Assembly: GCF_000770585.1 (NCBI RefSeq)
Contig: NZ_JNCF01000006.1
Span: forward strand, 1 to 64,000
Direction of reading: 5' to 3'
DNA length: 64,000 nt
Origin: Legionella norrlandica
GTDB lineage: Bacteria; Pseudomonadota; Gammaproteobacteria; Legionellales; Legionellaceae
Numbering within the stretch: position 1 is the stretch's first letter; each line of letters opens with the position of its first letter. The position numbers and the translations under genes were made by a program. The notes below the pieces were generated by a model, which saw only the letters and a list, made by a program, of their open reading frames with translations, was not told the origin of the DNA and did no database searches. Shown here one piece after another: positions 8,726-18,143 of the stretch.

Positions 8726-10062
8726 TTGTTTCATCGTCAACGTAAAAGCTCTTTATCTGCTCAATCCAAATCCTTAAAAGATTTGACCCGTATGATTACT
8801 GCTGAGCAATTTTTGAGTGAAGAGAAACGACAAGTTTTGTTGCGGAAAATGAGAGAGCTGAGCGGGCTGGAAGCATCTCGCTATGATAGTTTGTGTTCCG
8901 TTCTTATCGAGAATCTAGTGAACTATTGCCAAAATTTACCTGAAACTATAAATAGTTATTATTCTCAGCCTGGTGGTATGGTCGATCATGCTTTAAATAG
9001 AACAGAGGCTGCATTGAGCCTATTTAAGGAATTTACCATTCAGGATCAGCCCGGTTTATTTTCTGAAGAACAAAAACTTTGGCAATATGCCTCTATTCAG
9101 CAGGTATTTTATTAGGGATAGGCAAGTTATTTGATGAGTTTCGAGTCAATTTATATGATATCAATGGCCAATTATTAAAACAATGGAATCCATTATTAGA
9201 AAGCTTGATTAGTACAGGTAGTTATTATGACTATCAATTTCAGAAAGAGGCTGATGTCGAGTTTCGTCGCAGATTAAATTTATTGCTGGCTAGAACTCTG
9301 ATGCCTGCCAGTGGTTTTGCCTGGATTGCGTCTAATCCACAGGTTTTAGCGGTTTGGTTAGCACTGCTTAATGAGGACGAGCGTTCTGCAGGTACTTTGG
9401 GTGCTATTTTGATTCGAGCTGACGCTATAGCAATACAGCGTTATTTCATGGAATTTATAGCCAGAAGTGGGGCAAGACGGGGTGGTCGATACGGAAGGGC
9501 GGTTACCTTTACAGGGGGTGTGCCAGCCTCCATAGCAGAAAAAGAGCAGATGATAGGAGTTGAGTTCATTCAATGGCTTATGAAGTCGTTAGATGACGGT
9601 ATTATTATGGTGAATAAAGCCCCGTTATTTATGGTTCCTGGCGGGATGCTAATGTGTCCTGAAATGTTTCAATTATTTGTGCTTAAGCATCCGCAATATC
9701 CCAATTGGCAAGCTGTCCAAAATGGATTTTTGTCCTTGGGGCTTCATAGTCGTGGAGCTGGAGGTAATATTACAGCTCGCTTTGAGCAAACACATACTCA
9801 ACAAATGTATAGTGGAGTTATTTTTTCAGAATATGGGGTTGCCTTACCGAAGTCTGTTCAGGTGCATAACTTGAATACAGGCAAAATTGAATCTATCTCG
9901 GCATTGGAATTAATTCATAAATCACAATTTACGAACCAATTTACTCAACATCAAAATGCCATTGTCGTTACTCCTTTACAGAAACTGGCTACCAATGGGC
10001 AATGGCAAGATATCGATCATGATGTGCCTCATCTGACACATGGAGCAAAGCGCGGTGCCTGA
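8726..10062 (+). pseudogene. TraI_2-domain (MobH-relaxase-like) protein, frameshifted
   Basis: I recognise the TraI_2 fold used by MobH relaxases of integrative elements. Seen: NSYYSQPGGMVDHAL, a WNP segment, and a C-terminal TraI_2_C-like part (MLMCPEMFQLFVLKHPQYP). The likely start is TTG 8726 with GGAGG five bases upstream. A single missing base in the CC at 9090-9091 splits the frame; adding one C gives WQYALYSAGILLGIGKLF. Relatives have an HD dyad in that helix, but here it reads LG. No conjugation genes adjoin; it overlaps apaH and follows rsmA, so it looks chromosomal. Its role is unknown. Confidence 0.6.
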
Positions 10063-10870
10063 TTATGCCATAGGGGACATCCAAGGTTGTTATGATCCCT
10101 TACAACGATTGCTCGAATTAATTGATTTTAATGAAAAAGAGGATCGTTTATGGTTTGTTGGAGATATGGTGAATCGCGGACCGGATTCATTAGCAGTACT
10201 AAGATTCATTAGGGATTTACCAGTTACCCCTCAAATAACCCTTGGTAATCATGATTTGCATTTATTAGGCTCATTATTTGGCGAACAAGCCTGGAGAGGA
10301 CATGATGATACTTTGCAAGGGATTTTGCAAGCTGAAGACGCAGAGGAGTTGGGGCATTGGTTACGGAGACAATCTATTCTTTGTATTTCTTCAGAGCTAA
10401 ATATCGTCATGTGCCATGCCGGTATAGCCCCTTTATGGGATTTATCGAAAGCCATAAGCCTTGCACATGAATTGGAAACAATACTTTCTGGTGATTCATA
10501 TACTGAATTTTTAACAAATATGTATGGAAATTACCCCGATATTTGGTCGGATGATTTGATTGGAATGGACCGATTGCGAGCTATTACCAATTATTTTACC
10601 CGAATGCGCTTTTGTGATGCTCAAGGAAGATTGGAGTTGAGATACAAGGGCACTATTGCTAAGGCTCCCAGACATCTTTATCCATGGTTTGAGGTGCCAG
10701 GTCGCAGAGAAATCGAAATGGAGATTGTGTTTGGGCATTGGGCTGCTCTAATGGGACGAAGCTCAAATCCTCGCATCCATGCAATAGATACGGGATGCCT
10801 CTGGGGAGGACAATTAACGGCTTTACGCCTGCAAGATAGGCAAAGGTTTACAGTACCAGGATTAACATAG
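10055..10870 (+). CDS. apaH: Symmetrical bis(5'-nucleosyl)-tetraphosphatase
   Basis: ApaH splits Ap4A into two ADP and removes NAD-like caps from RNA. The metallophosphatase motifs are clear: [11 protein letters not shown] at residue 4, [13 protein letters not shown] near residue 33, and [10 protein letters not shown] near residue 63. I prefer the GTG at 10055 (MPDYAIGD), which has GGAG nine bases upstream and overlaps the previous stop. The ATG at 10040 would add five residues not seen in relatives. Length is 271 residues. The rsmA-apaH neighbourhood is also found in E. coli. Confidence 0.94.
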   Translation: MPDYAIGDIQGCYDPLQRLLELIDFNEKEDRLWFVGDMVNRGPDSLAVLRFIRDLPVTPQITLGNHDLHLLGSLFGEQAWRGHDDTLQGILQAEDAEELGHWLRRQSILCISSELNIVMCHAGIAPLWDLSKAISLAHELETILSGDSYTEFLTNMYGNYPDIWSDDLIGMDRLRAITNYFTRMRFCDAQGRLELRYKGTIAKAPRHLYPWFEVPGRREIEMEIVFGHWAALMGRSSNPRIHAIDTGCLWGGQLTALRLQDRQRFTVPGLT

Positions 10871-10918
10871 CACCAACCTACGACTAATATTTTTACGAAG
10901 AACAGGCGATAAACAAAG

Positions 10919-12547
10919 GTGAAATTTTTAAATAAGGGCATAATATTGTTGCAGGTATTAATTTTACTAGGCCTGATTAGCTTCAATATTTGGGCTGTAA
11001 AGCCTCCTGCGCATCCAGACAGTTCTCTTTATTCCTGGGTAGATGATCCTAATGCAGAAGCACAGCGAGTAGAGCAAGCAGGAAAAAGATTACAAAAGGC
11101 TATAGCTAACCCAGAGTATATGTTAAAAAACTGGATAGAGCTCCCAACGTCCCCTGAATCACGAAAGAAAACCATTCAGCATTTAAGCATAAGAGAAGCG
11201 ATTCTTTTAGCATTACGCTATAATTCCAACATTCAAAACGCGGAATTGGATAGAATTATCCAGCGTTATCAATTGCGATTAGCTAATAATGAATTTGAAT
11301 TACAATATGCTTTAGGGGCTTCTGGAGTTTTACAAAAAAGTACTTTTGAGGGAGTAGGCAGTTCTACAACCCATTCTTTTTTAGCCAGTCCCGAATTAGA
11401 TTTAAAAACGAAAATAGGTACAAAAGCTTCTGTGTCTATTGACAGCAATGTTTCTACTAATAATAGTTATAATCCTGTTTTGAATTTTTCAATTACCCAG
11501 CCTTTGTTACGTGGATTTGGTAAAGCGGTGAATGAGGCAAAACTTTTGGATGCCGTTGATAAGGAATGGTTAAATAAGTTAAGTCTGCAACAGTCCGTTA
11601 TCGATCAAATTACTCAGGTTATTACAGCATACAGGGCGCTGATTTTAAGTGGAAATAATTTACAAAACCAGCGTTTACAGTTAGAAGAAGCTAAGAAATC
11701 CTACCAGATTAATGAAAAAAAAATTGCAGCTGGGCAATTGGAGCCCACTGGAAATATACAACAATCTTATCAAATCGAATCTCTAAGTTTGATGGTAGAG
11801 CAAGGTGAAAATGATTTTAAAATAGCTTCACAAGAATTATTGCAAATGATAGGACTAGATCCAGATTTACATATCTCAGTTCCCAGTGATGTGGCTATCA
11901 ATAAAATTATAGTTCCTGACTTGCAAGAATCCATTGAAATAGCGCTAAATCATAACACTCAGTATTTGGCTCAAAAAATGGCATTACGTGCCGATGAGCG
12001 CGCCTATGCTGTGGCTAAAAATCAACAACTTTGGCAGCTTGATTTGGCAGGTACTGTGCAAGGAGGCGCAGTCAATGATGTTACTGGTACTAATACTGGT
12101 ATTAGTGGGATTTACAATGGCAATAATGTTACGGAGTCAGCTCGAGTAACTCTGACTATTCCATTGAATGATATTGGGCGACGTAGCCAATTAATCAATG
12201 CCAAAGTGCAATTGGAAAAAGATAGAATTAATCTTATCGCAGCGAAAAGAGCTTTAATTACTAATGTAACCAATACCATTAATAATATCCAGAGCTTAGC
12301 CAAGCGTTATGAGTTGGCACAAAAGCAAGTAAAATTGGCGGAGCAATCCTATGCGTTAGAAAAGAAAAAGCAAGAAGCTGGAATATCCAGTGCACTGGAT
12401 GTCAACAATACGCAAAATCAGTTGATTCAAGCGCAATCAGGGTTGATAGGGGCAAAGATTGCATATCTTAATCAGTTATCAGCGTTACAACGGATTTTGG
12501 GAACCACGCTGGATTATTGGCAGATCAAACTAAGGTATGGCGGATGA
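10919..12547 (+). CDS. TolC-family outer membrane efflux protein
   Basis: This should form the outer-membrane channel of the tripartite efflux system encoded with the next three genes. The 542-residue protein begins with a hydrophobic signal (IILLQVLILLGLISFNIWA) after a GTG at 10919. Two outer-membrane-efflux repeats are recognisable. SIREAILLALRYNSNIQNAELD near residue 90 and QESIEIALNHNTQYLAQKMAL near residue 340 are the paired helix starts. A long Gln/Ala-rich helical C-terminus follows. The stop overlaps the next start by four bases (ATGA at 12544). Confidence 0.88.
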   Translation: MKFLNKGIILLQVLILLGLISFNIWAVKPPAHPDSSLYSWVDDPNAEAQRVEQAGKRLQKAIANPEYMLKNWIELPTSPESRKKTIQHLSIREAILLALRYNSNIQNAELDRIIQRYQLRLANNEFELQYALGASGVLQKSTFEGVGSSTTHSFLASPELDLKTKIGTKASVSIDSNVSTNNSYNPVLNFSITQPLLRGFGKAVNEAKLLDAVDKEWLNKLSLQQSVIDQITQVITAYRALILSGNNLQNQRLQLEEAKKSYQINEKKIAAGQLEPTGNIQQSYQIESLSLMVEQGENDFKIASQELLQMIGLDPDLHISVPSDVAINKIIVPDLQESIEIALNHNTQYLAQKMALRADERAYAVAKNQQLWQLDLAGTVQGGAVNDVTGTNTGISGIYNGNNVTESARVTLTIPLNDIGRRSQLINAKVQLEKDRINLIAAKRALITNVTNTINNIQSLAKRYELAQKQVKLAEQSYALEKKKQEAGISSALDVNNTQNQLIQAQSGLIGAKIAYLNQLSALQRILGTTLDYWQIKLRYGG

Positions 12548-13689
12548 ACGATTATTTAAAAATATTCTCTATTGGATTTTTGTTTTTAATTCTGGCTTCC
12601 TGCGGCAGTACGGACAAACCACAAACCAGTTCATTAAAAACATATGAGGTGAAACCGCAACTTTTACATAAGACGCTGCATTTCACTGGCACAGTACAAC
12701 CGATCAGGGAAAGCAGTTTGACCAGTCCAATGGAAGCGGTTGTCGACGCCATGAATTTTCATTATGGCCAGATGGTTAAAAAAGGCGATGTGGTTTTAAC
12801 TTTAAACTCTAATGAATTACAAAAACAATATAACGATACTCTGACAGATTACTTGAAGGCAAAAGACAGTTACTCCATTGCTAAAGCAAAATTTGTGGGG
12901 ACTGAAGAATTGTGGCATGCGGGATTGATATCCAAAAATAATTATTTAAGTGAGAAATCAGGTGTGGATACTGCGCGAGTGACTTTAATGCAGGCAACGC
13001 GTAAGCTTTCTGAAATGTTGGAAAAAATGGATGATAAAAATACTCAGAATTTATCCAATTTGAGTTTATCTGACTTTGATAAGATAAGAAAAGTACTTAC
13101 TGCGAACCATAATTTAATTCATTTAAAAGCGCCTAGTGGCGGGATAATGCTTTATCCTCCAAAATCCAATGAGGATAAATCTAATCGCGTCACAATAGGA
13201 TCAACCATAAAATCAGGTCAAGTTATTGCTTTAATTGGTGATTTGAGTGGAATAAGCGTAGAAATAGATGTCCCAGAAATAGATATTGATAAAATTCGCC
13301 CAGGAATAGAGGCCACCATTAGCGGAGTGGCTTTTGGCAAACATCAATTGAAAGGTAAATTGGTTGCCGTCAACGCGCAAGCATCAAATACCAGTAATGG
13401 GGGATTACCATCATTTACTGCAGTAGTTGAAGTTAACTCATTAACACCTGAACAACAATCATGGATAAAGGTGGGTATGAGTGCGTCTATTGAGCTGAAT
13501 GTGGATTCCAATAATCAGCTATTAATACCTATCGAAGCCGTAAAAAGAGAAAAAGGTAACAGTGTGGTAAAAGTGAAATTAGCTCAGGGGACAATTCAGA
13601 AGCGTATTATTACAACTGGCGCAGCACAAGCAGATTCTGTAGTGGTGGAAAGCGGTCTTAAACCAGGGGAAGTGGTAGTTTATGATTGA
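12544..13689 (+). CDS. HlyD/MacA-type periplasmic adaptor, lipoprotein
   Basis: Membrane fusion protein linking the inner-membrane ABC transporter to the outer channel. The start at ATG 12544 (MNDYLKIF) gives a lipoprotein signal with a lipobox LASC, cysteine near residue 20. The first lipoyl half (ESSLTSPMEAVVDAMNF, VKKGDVVLTLN) is followed by a helical hairpin. The second lipoyl half (HLKAPSGGIML), the beta-barrel and a membrane-proximal domain end the protein. It has 381 residues. It overlaps both neighbours, so the four genes form an operon. Confidence 0.88.
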   Translation: MNDYLKIFSIGFLFLILASCGSTDKPQTSSLKTYEVKPQLLHKTLHFTGTVQPIRESSLTSPMEAVVDAMNFHYGQMVKKGDVVLTLNSNELQKQYNDTLTDYLKAKDSYSIAKAKFVGTEELWHAGLISKNNYLSEKSGVDTARVTLMQATRKLSEMLEKMDDKNTQNLSNLSLSDFDKIRKVLTANHNLIHLKAPSGGIMLYPPKSNEDKSNRVTIGSTIKSGQVIALIGDLSGISVEIDVPEIDIDKIRPGIEATISGVAFGKHQLKGKLVAVNAQASNTSNGGLPSFTAVVEVNSLTPEQQSWIKVGMSASIELNVDSNNQLLIPIEAVKREKGNSVVKVKLAQGTIQKRIITTGAAQADSVVVESGLKPGEVVVYD

Positions 13690-14368
13690 CAGGCCCCTAA
13701 TTAAGCTCTGTGACTTGGTAAAGACTTATCATCTGGAAGGCTTTAGTACTACTGTACTAAAAAAAGTGTCTTTAAAAGTCTATGAAGGAGATTTGCTGGC
13801 AATTGTGGGGGCATCAGGTTCAGGTAAGTCTACCTTAATGAACATCATTGGCTTGCTAGATAAACCTGATTCAGGGACTTATACCTTAAACAATCGCAAT
13901 GTAGCCAGTTTAAGTGATGACGAGGCAGCAGAGTTACGCAATCAGAATATAGGGTTTGTTTTCCAGCAATTCAATTTACTTCCTCGTTTTACAGCAATGC
14001 AAAATGTGGCGTTACCTTTAACTTATAGAGGCGTCAATCCAGCCTTGATGAAAGAAAAAGTGGAAGGAGCGCTAGAAAAAGTGGGAATGCGGCAATATAT
14101 GCGCCACAGACCGACTCAGTTATCAGGCGGACAACAGCAACGGGTAGCTATAGCGAGAGCTTTGGTGACTGATCCACAGGTTATTTTGGCAGACGAACCT
14201 ACTGGAGCACTGGATTCCCGAACTGGGGCTGAAGTGATGAATTTATTTTTAACCTTACATGGGGAAGGTCGCACCATTATTATGGTGACGCATGATGAGC
14301 ATATTGCCGAGCAATGCAAGCGGAGGATTGCTTTGGCTGATGGGATAGTGATAGCGGAGTACGGATAA
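13682..14368 (+). CDS. MacB-type ABC transporter ATP-binding protein
   Basis: ATPase subunit of a MacB/LolD-type exporter. Walker A is GASGSGKST near residue 43, the Q-loop is FVFQQFNLLP, the signature is LSGGQQQRVAIARAL near residue 143, and Walker B is VILADEPTGALD. Length is 228 residues. In E. coli MacB the ATPase and membrane parts are one protein; here they are separate. The gene overlaps the adaptor end and its stop shares one base with the permease start. The substrate cannot be told from sequence. Confidence 0.93.
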   Translation: MIDRPLIKLCDLVKTYHLEGFSTTVLKKVSLKVYEGDLLAIVGASGSGKSTLMNIIGLLDKPDSGTYTLNNRNVASLSDDEAAELRNQNIGFVFQQFNLLPRFTAMQNVALPLTYRGVNPALMKEKVEGALEKVGMRQYMRHRPTQLSGGQQQRVAIARALVTDPQVILADEPTGALDSRTGAEVMNLFLTLHGEGRTIIMVTHDEHIAEQCKRRIALADGIVIAEYG

Positions 14369-15561
14369 TGAATTGTTTTAGTCATTGCCAGCAAGCGTTA
14401 GTTAATTTAACAGCAGCCAAGCTGAGGTCACTTTTGGCTGTTCTAGGGATATTGGTAGGAACGGCTGCGGTAGTTGCTTTGATTAGTTGTGGGCAATTAG
14501 CTACCGAAAAAGCTCTTGAGCAATTTAAGGCATTGGGTACTGATTTATTGGCAGTTTCTGTTTATCAAAAAGTACCAAGCAAATCACATAGTGAATCAGA
14601 CTCATTATCTATAGCGCAATGGCAGCAACTTGCTGAACGCATTCCTTATGTATTAAAAATTGCCCCTTATAGCACTGCTTATCAAACTTTAAGTTTTAAC
14701 GGAAAAATTATGCAGGGGGCAGTTATTGGGGCTGATGACAATTTGGCAGATATCGTGCATGTTAACTTGTCGCAAGGGCATTTTGTTTCTTTTTTAGATT
14801 CGTTCGAGCATTTTTGCGTTATTGGTGATGGTCTGGCGCAGCAAATGAAAGAAATCAGTATAGATGATCCAGTAGGAAAACAATTACGTATTGGCCAGTC
14901 ACTCTATACTATTATTGGAGTTGCAGAGCGCTGGAGGGAAAATGGATTCTTTAACGAGGATATTAATCAAGCGGTTATCATCCCTCTGTCTGGAATCAGT
15001 TTGGTGAGTAAAGATGCTAAAATCAATAACGCTGTGTTACTGCTTAAGCCGGACAGCCCAATTGATGAAGTCATTGATGAAATAAAAGAAATCATTAATT
15101 CGCTGGTGCCCAAATTAAGCGTTTTCCCTCGTAGTGCCAAACAAATTATAGCCAGTATGGAAAGCCAGGGACGGATATTTACCTTGCTGTTAGCAGTAAT
15201 AGGCGGGATTTCACTATTGGTAGGCGGTATTGGCGTCATGAATGTGATGCTCGTTTCTGTTAGCGAGCGTAAGAAGGAAATTGGTATTCGAAAAGCAGTT
15301 GGTGCAAAAAATAAAGAAATACAAGCTCTCTTCTTAGCCGAATCCGTTATGCTGTCCTTATTAGGAGGCATACTTGGAGTCATCTTAGGGCTAATTTTTA
15401 CCAGGATAGTGGCTTATTTTAGTGATTGGACTTTTACTGTCTATTTACTTCCACCTATTGCAGGCTTTTTTGTTTCTGCAGCAACAGGTATTTTCTTCGG
15501 ATTTTATCCTGCACGTCGGGCTTCTAAATTAGAGCCCATGGTTTCCTTGCGGAGTGAATAG
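14368..15561 (+). CDS. MacB/FtsX-type ABC transporter permease
   Basis: Membrane subunit with the MacB topology. It has one N-terminal helix (SLLAVLGILVGTAAVVALIS), a large periplasmic core domain (about residues 45-275) and three C-terminal helices. The FtsX domain carries GGIGVMNVMLVSVSERKKEIGIRKAVGA near residue 283, a strong family signature. Length is 397 residues. With the three preceding genes it forms a complete tripartite pump for a small molecule, peptide or lipoprotein-linked substrate. No regulator lies next to it. Confidence 0.93.
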   Translation: MNCFSHCQQALVNLTAAKLRSLLAVLGILVGTAAVVALISCGQLATEKALEQFKALGTDLLAVSVYQKVPSKSHSESDSLSIAQWQQLAERIPYVLKIAPYSTAYQTLSFNGKIMQGAVIGADDNLADIVHVNLSQGHFVSFLDSFEHFCVIGDGLAQQMKEISIDDPVGKQLRIGQSLYTIIGVAERWRENGFFNEDINQAVIIPLSGISLVSKDAKINNAVLLLKPDSPIDEVIDEIKEIINSLVPKLSVFPRSAKQIIASMESQGRIFTLLLAVIGGISLLVGGIGVMNVMLVSVSERKKEIGIRKAVGAKNKEIQALFLAESVMLSLLGGILGVILGLIFTRIVAYFSDWTFTVYLLPPIAGFFVSAATGIFFGFYPARRASKLEPMVSLRSE

Positions 15562-15592
15562 ATTTAAGTCATGCGTATTCTGAATATCATTT

Positions 15593-15856
15593 TTAATGAT
15601 CTGGGGTATGTGAATAGAATGTAATTCCTACCCGCTCAATATGTTCAAGCAAATCTTGATTGTTTATAGTATGTTTAAGTGATAAATCAACCTTCCAGGC
15701 AAGCTCATGGGTAAATTCAAAAGCCTGAATTAAACCTTGCTTTTCTAGTTCAGATAAAGGTCTTGCTTGTGCCAGGTTTACAGTGGATGACAGTTGCTGT
15801 AGTGCTCTCGCGTAATTACTTAGTCGCTGTTGCCAGCGAATATCTACATTGGTCAT
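15593..15856 (-). pseudogene. Remnant fusing a HEPN-type (HI0074-like) and an MNT nucleotidyltransferase end
   Basis: The first 55 residues ([18 protein letters not shown], then [24 protein letters not shown]) match the start of the HI0074-like nucleotidyltransferase-partner (HEPN) family, normally about 130-140 residues. After AWKV the sequence departs. The last 28 residues ([20 protein letters not shown]) look instead like the C-terminus of an MNT nucleotidyltransferase. The 87-residue ORF therefore seems to be an internal deletion joining two genes of a HEPN/MNT toxin-antitoxin pair. The family match is from memory, and the C-terminal assignment is less certain. Confidence 0.5.
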
Positions 15857-16025
15857 GACTAAACTGCTCCAGATTTGATGTCTATCTAAAAATTGTTTTG
15901 TGAAGCAAAAATCTTTTATTATTACCTTATTCTACTAGGACTGTTTCATCTAATAAATTGATTTATTGCATTGAATTTATAAGTACTTTATGATGATAAC
16001 CTACTTAAAATAAATGGAATTTTAT

Positions 16026-17434
16026 ATGTTAAAAAGAATTTTAGCACTAGCCATTTTAGCTTCTGGCTCACTTACTATGGCCTATGCTGATACTCCACCA
16101 GTATCATCAATAACCAATTCCAAACCATTGCCATCAAGTTATGCACCAGTAGTAATTAATGAAACGTTTCAAAGTATTCTACAAAGGATGAGCGCTGCTA
16201 AAGACAGTATTAATGAAAAGCAGAAAAAACTCTTAGAGCAGCGTTATGATTTAAGTAATACTCCTTCCAAAACCACAAAAATGACAGGCGGCAAACCTAT
16301 TCAGGAAGGGGTTAGGGTTAAGTTACCTGAGGGTATAACTTGGGAGAAACTTGGTCAAATGACTCCTGAGGAAATTAAATCCCAAGGTGTTTTTCCACAA
16401 GGCTTTTTACCATTACCTCACCCTAATCATGGCGAAGGAGGAATGTTATTCCCCAAAATTGTTATCGATGAGTTTAAGAAACAAGAAGACAGGGATTTGA
16501 CTCGCTTTGATTTAGACTTTGATATTCCAGAGCATTTTTTACCACCTTTCCCTGCCCCAATCTTTCTAACTACCAGACCTGATCTGGGTGATGTATCAAA
16601 AGGACAATTGGTTAATATTAATAATTATTATGAATTGTTTAATGGGCTATTAAATCCCAAGCAGCTTGAAGGATTACGCTTGTTAGTTACTCCGTTTCCA
16701 CAACAACAATTCAACCAGACTGAAGATCGACGTACTGTTAAGCCCAGTAGAGGAGTTGCTTGCTTTGATTGTCATGCCAATGGCATACAAACAAGGCGAC
16801 CCATTTGGTTGGCGACATTCGCCCACAAGAGTTTCGTCACCGTATTAACACACCTACTTTGCGTGGTGTCAATATACAGCGTTTGTTTGGATCACAAAGG
16901 GCTTTGAAATCAGTTGAAGATTTCACTGAGTTCGAACAAAGAGCTGCTTATTTTGACGGCGATCCCGTTATTGCTACGAAAAAAGGGGTTAATATTCTAG
17001 AGCGAGGTAGTCAGGTTCATTTCATGGCTGAGTTCCAGGAAATCTTAGATTTTCCTCCTGCCCCTAAGTTGACATGGGAAGGAAAGCTAGACCCTGCGAA
17101 AGCTACTCCGGAAGAGTTGCGCGGACAAGCGTTATTTTTTGGAAAAGCAAAATGCGCTACGTGCCATACACCTCCTTATTATACTGACAATACTATGCAT
17201 AATTTGCAGACGGAAAGGTTCTTTAAACCGCAAATGATAAATGGCATGATGGCTGTTGGGGATGGCCCTATCAAGACTTTCCCGCTAAGAGGTATCAAAG
17301 ACTCCCCTCCTTATTTGCATGATGGTCGACTTTTAACCCTGGCTGACACAGTAGAGTTTTTTAATTTGGTGTTGCAATTACAGCTGACTCCACAAGAAAA
17401 ATCAGATTTAACAAAATTTATGGAAGCGTTATAA
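16026..17434 (+). pseudogene. Di-haem cytochrome c peroxidase-family protein, frameshifted
   Basis: Exported c-type cytochrome with two haem sites. The signal peptide (MLKRILALAILASGSLTMAYA) starts at ATG 16026. The first haem motif CFDCH lies near residue 248 and the second (CATCH) is in the other frame at about 17157. The halves are joined if one C is added at 16784 (TGGCATAC read, TGGCCATAC expected), restoring ANGHTNKATHLVGDIRP. The C-terminal MVAVGDGPIKTFPLRG-like stretch and SPPYLHDGRLLTLADTVEFFN are typical of the MauG/peroxidase superfamily. Electron-transfer or peroxidase activity is inferred. Confidence 0.75.
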
Positions 17435-17737
17435 ACTCGACTTAATTAAAAAACTACCACCGAACCCCTCTGCGGCGAAGGCCGCGGGGCCTATATTGAG
17501 ACGTAATTGTTAGATTTTATTTTCATCACTGTAAACAGGACTTAATTTAGTCATTACAAACGAAGTGATGTACTCTAAATGTCCTTCTTATATAAAGAAT
17601 TTTGGATTATCCTCAATGAGTTATAAAACTTCTTGAATGAATAAAATAAAGGCTGATTATAAAGAAAAAGTTGCAGGATGAGAGTTTAGCCCCCTCATTA
17701 GTGAAGGAGGCATAAGAATAATTTGTAGTGTAATCAA
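17435..17737. other. Intergenic stretch with a GC-rich hairpin
   Basis: The 303 bases after the cytochrome gene contain one clear structure at 17465-17489: CCCC, then GCGGC-GAAG-GCCGC, then GGGG. The GAAG loop and GC-rich stem stand out from the AT-rich surroundings and probably represent a dispersed palindromic repeat. It lacks a U-tract. I see no other gene in the rest. Confidence 0.5.
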
Positions 17738-17842
17738 CTAACCGTAAGGACCATCGCCATTCCCTGAGGTTTCACTGGCAGCCCATCCTATCCCTATAGC
17801 TGCTGCGGCAACGAATGCTAATACTGCAATCATTCCAGTCAT
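17738..17842 (-). CDS. 34-residue single-helix membrane peptide
   Basis: Starting at ATG 17842 the ORF encodes MTGMIAVLAFVAAAAIGIGW followed by a short polar tail ending in GDGPYG. A near-perfect ribosome-binding site (AAGGAGA) lies five bases upstream of this ATG, which is why I choose it over longer upstream starts. The N-terminal 20 residues form one alanine-rich membrane helix with small-residue packing. It stands alone. Function is unknown; small membrane peptides of this kind can be regulators or type I toxins, but nothing here proves either. Confidence 0.55.
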   Translation of the reverse strand: MTGMIAVLAFVAAAAIGIGWAASETSGNGDGPYG

Positions 17843-18143
17843 ATTTTCTCCTTGAATTTGTAACATTATAATGTTTAAAAAAAGCAGTATCATCTTACAA
17901 AGCTTTTCTGAAAAGATCAATGAAGGAATTTCTTAACTATTTGAAAATTCATGAAAAAAACAATGTGCCTATGTTTTGCTCTTTCTAAAATAATCGGTTT
18001 TGGTAAACCATAAAAATGTGATACATTCCTATAAATTTGGAATAACGATGAGCTTGTTTTGCTTATCTAGCTGAAATGCTTAAAGCCTGGTTTTCAATCC
18101 AAATTCATGTAATTAATATTTGATACCGATTACAGAGTGGTTC
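17843..18143. other. Intergenic stretch before the polysaccharide island
   Basis: This is the 301-base gap between the small membrane peptide gene (transcribed leftwards) and the first glycosyltransferase (rightwards). It must hold both promoters. The only structure I see is a small GGTTT-TGGT-AAACC hairpin near 17998-18011. It marks the left border of the polysaccharide region. Confidence 0.4.
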
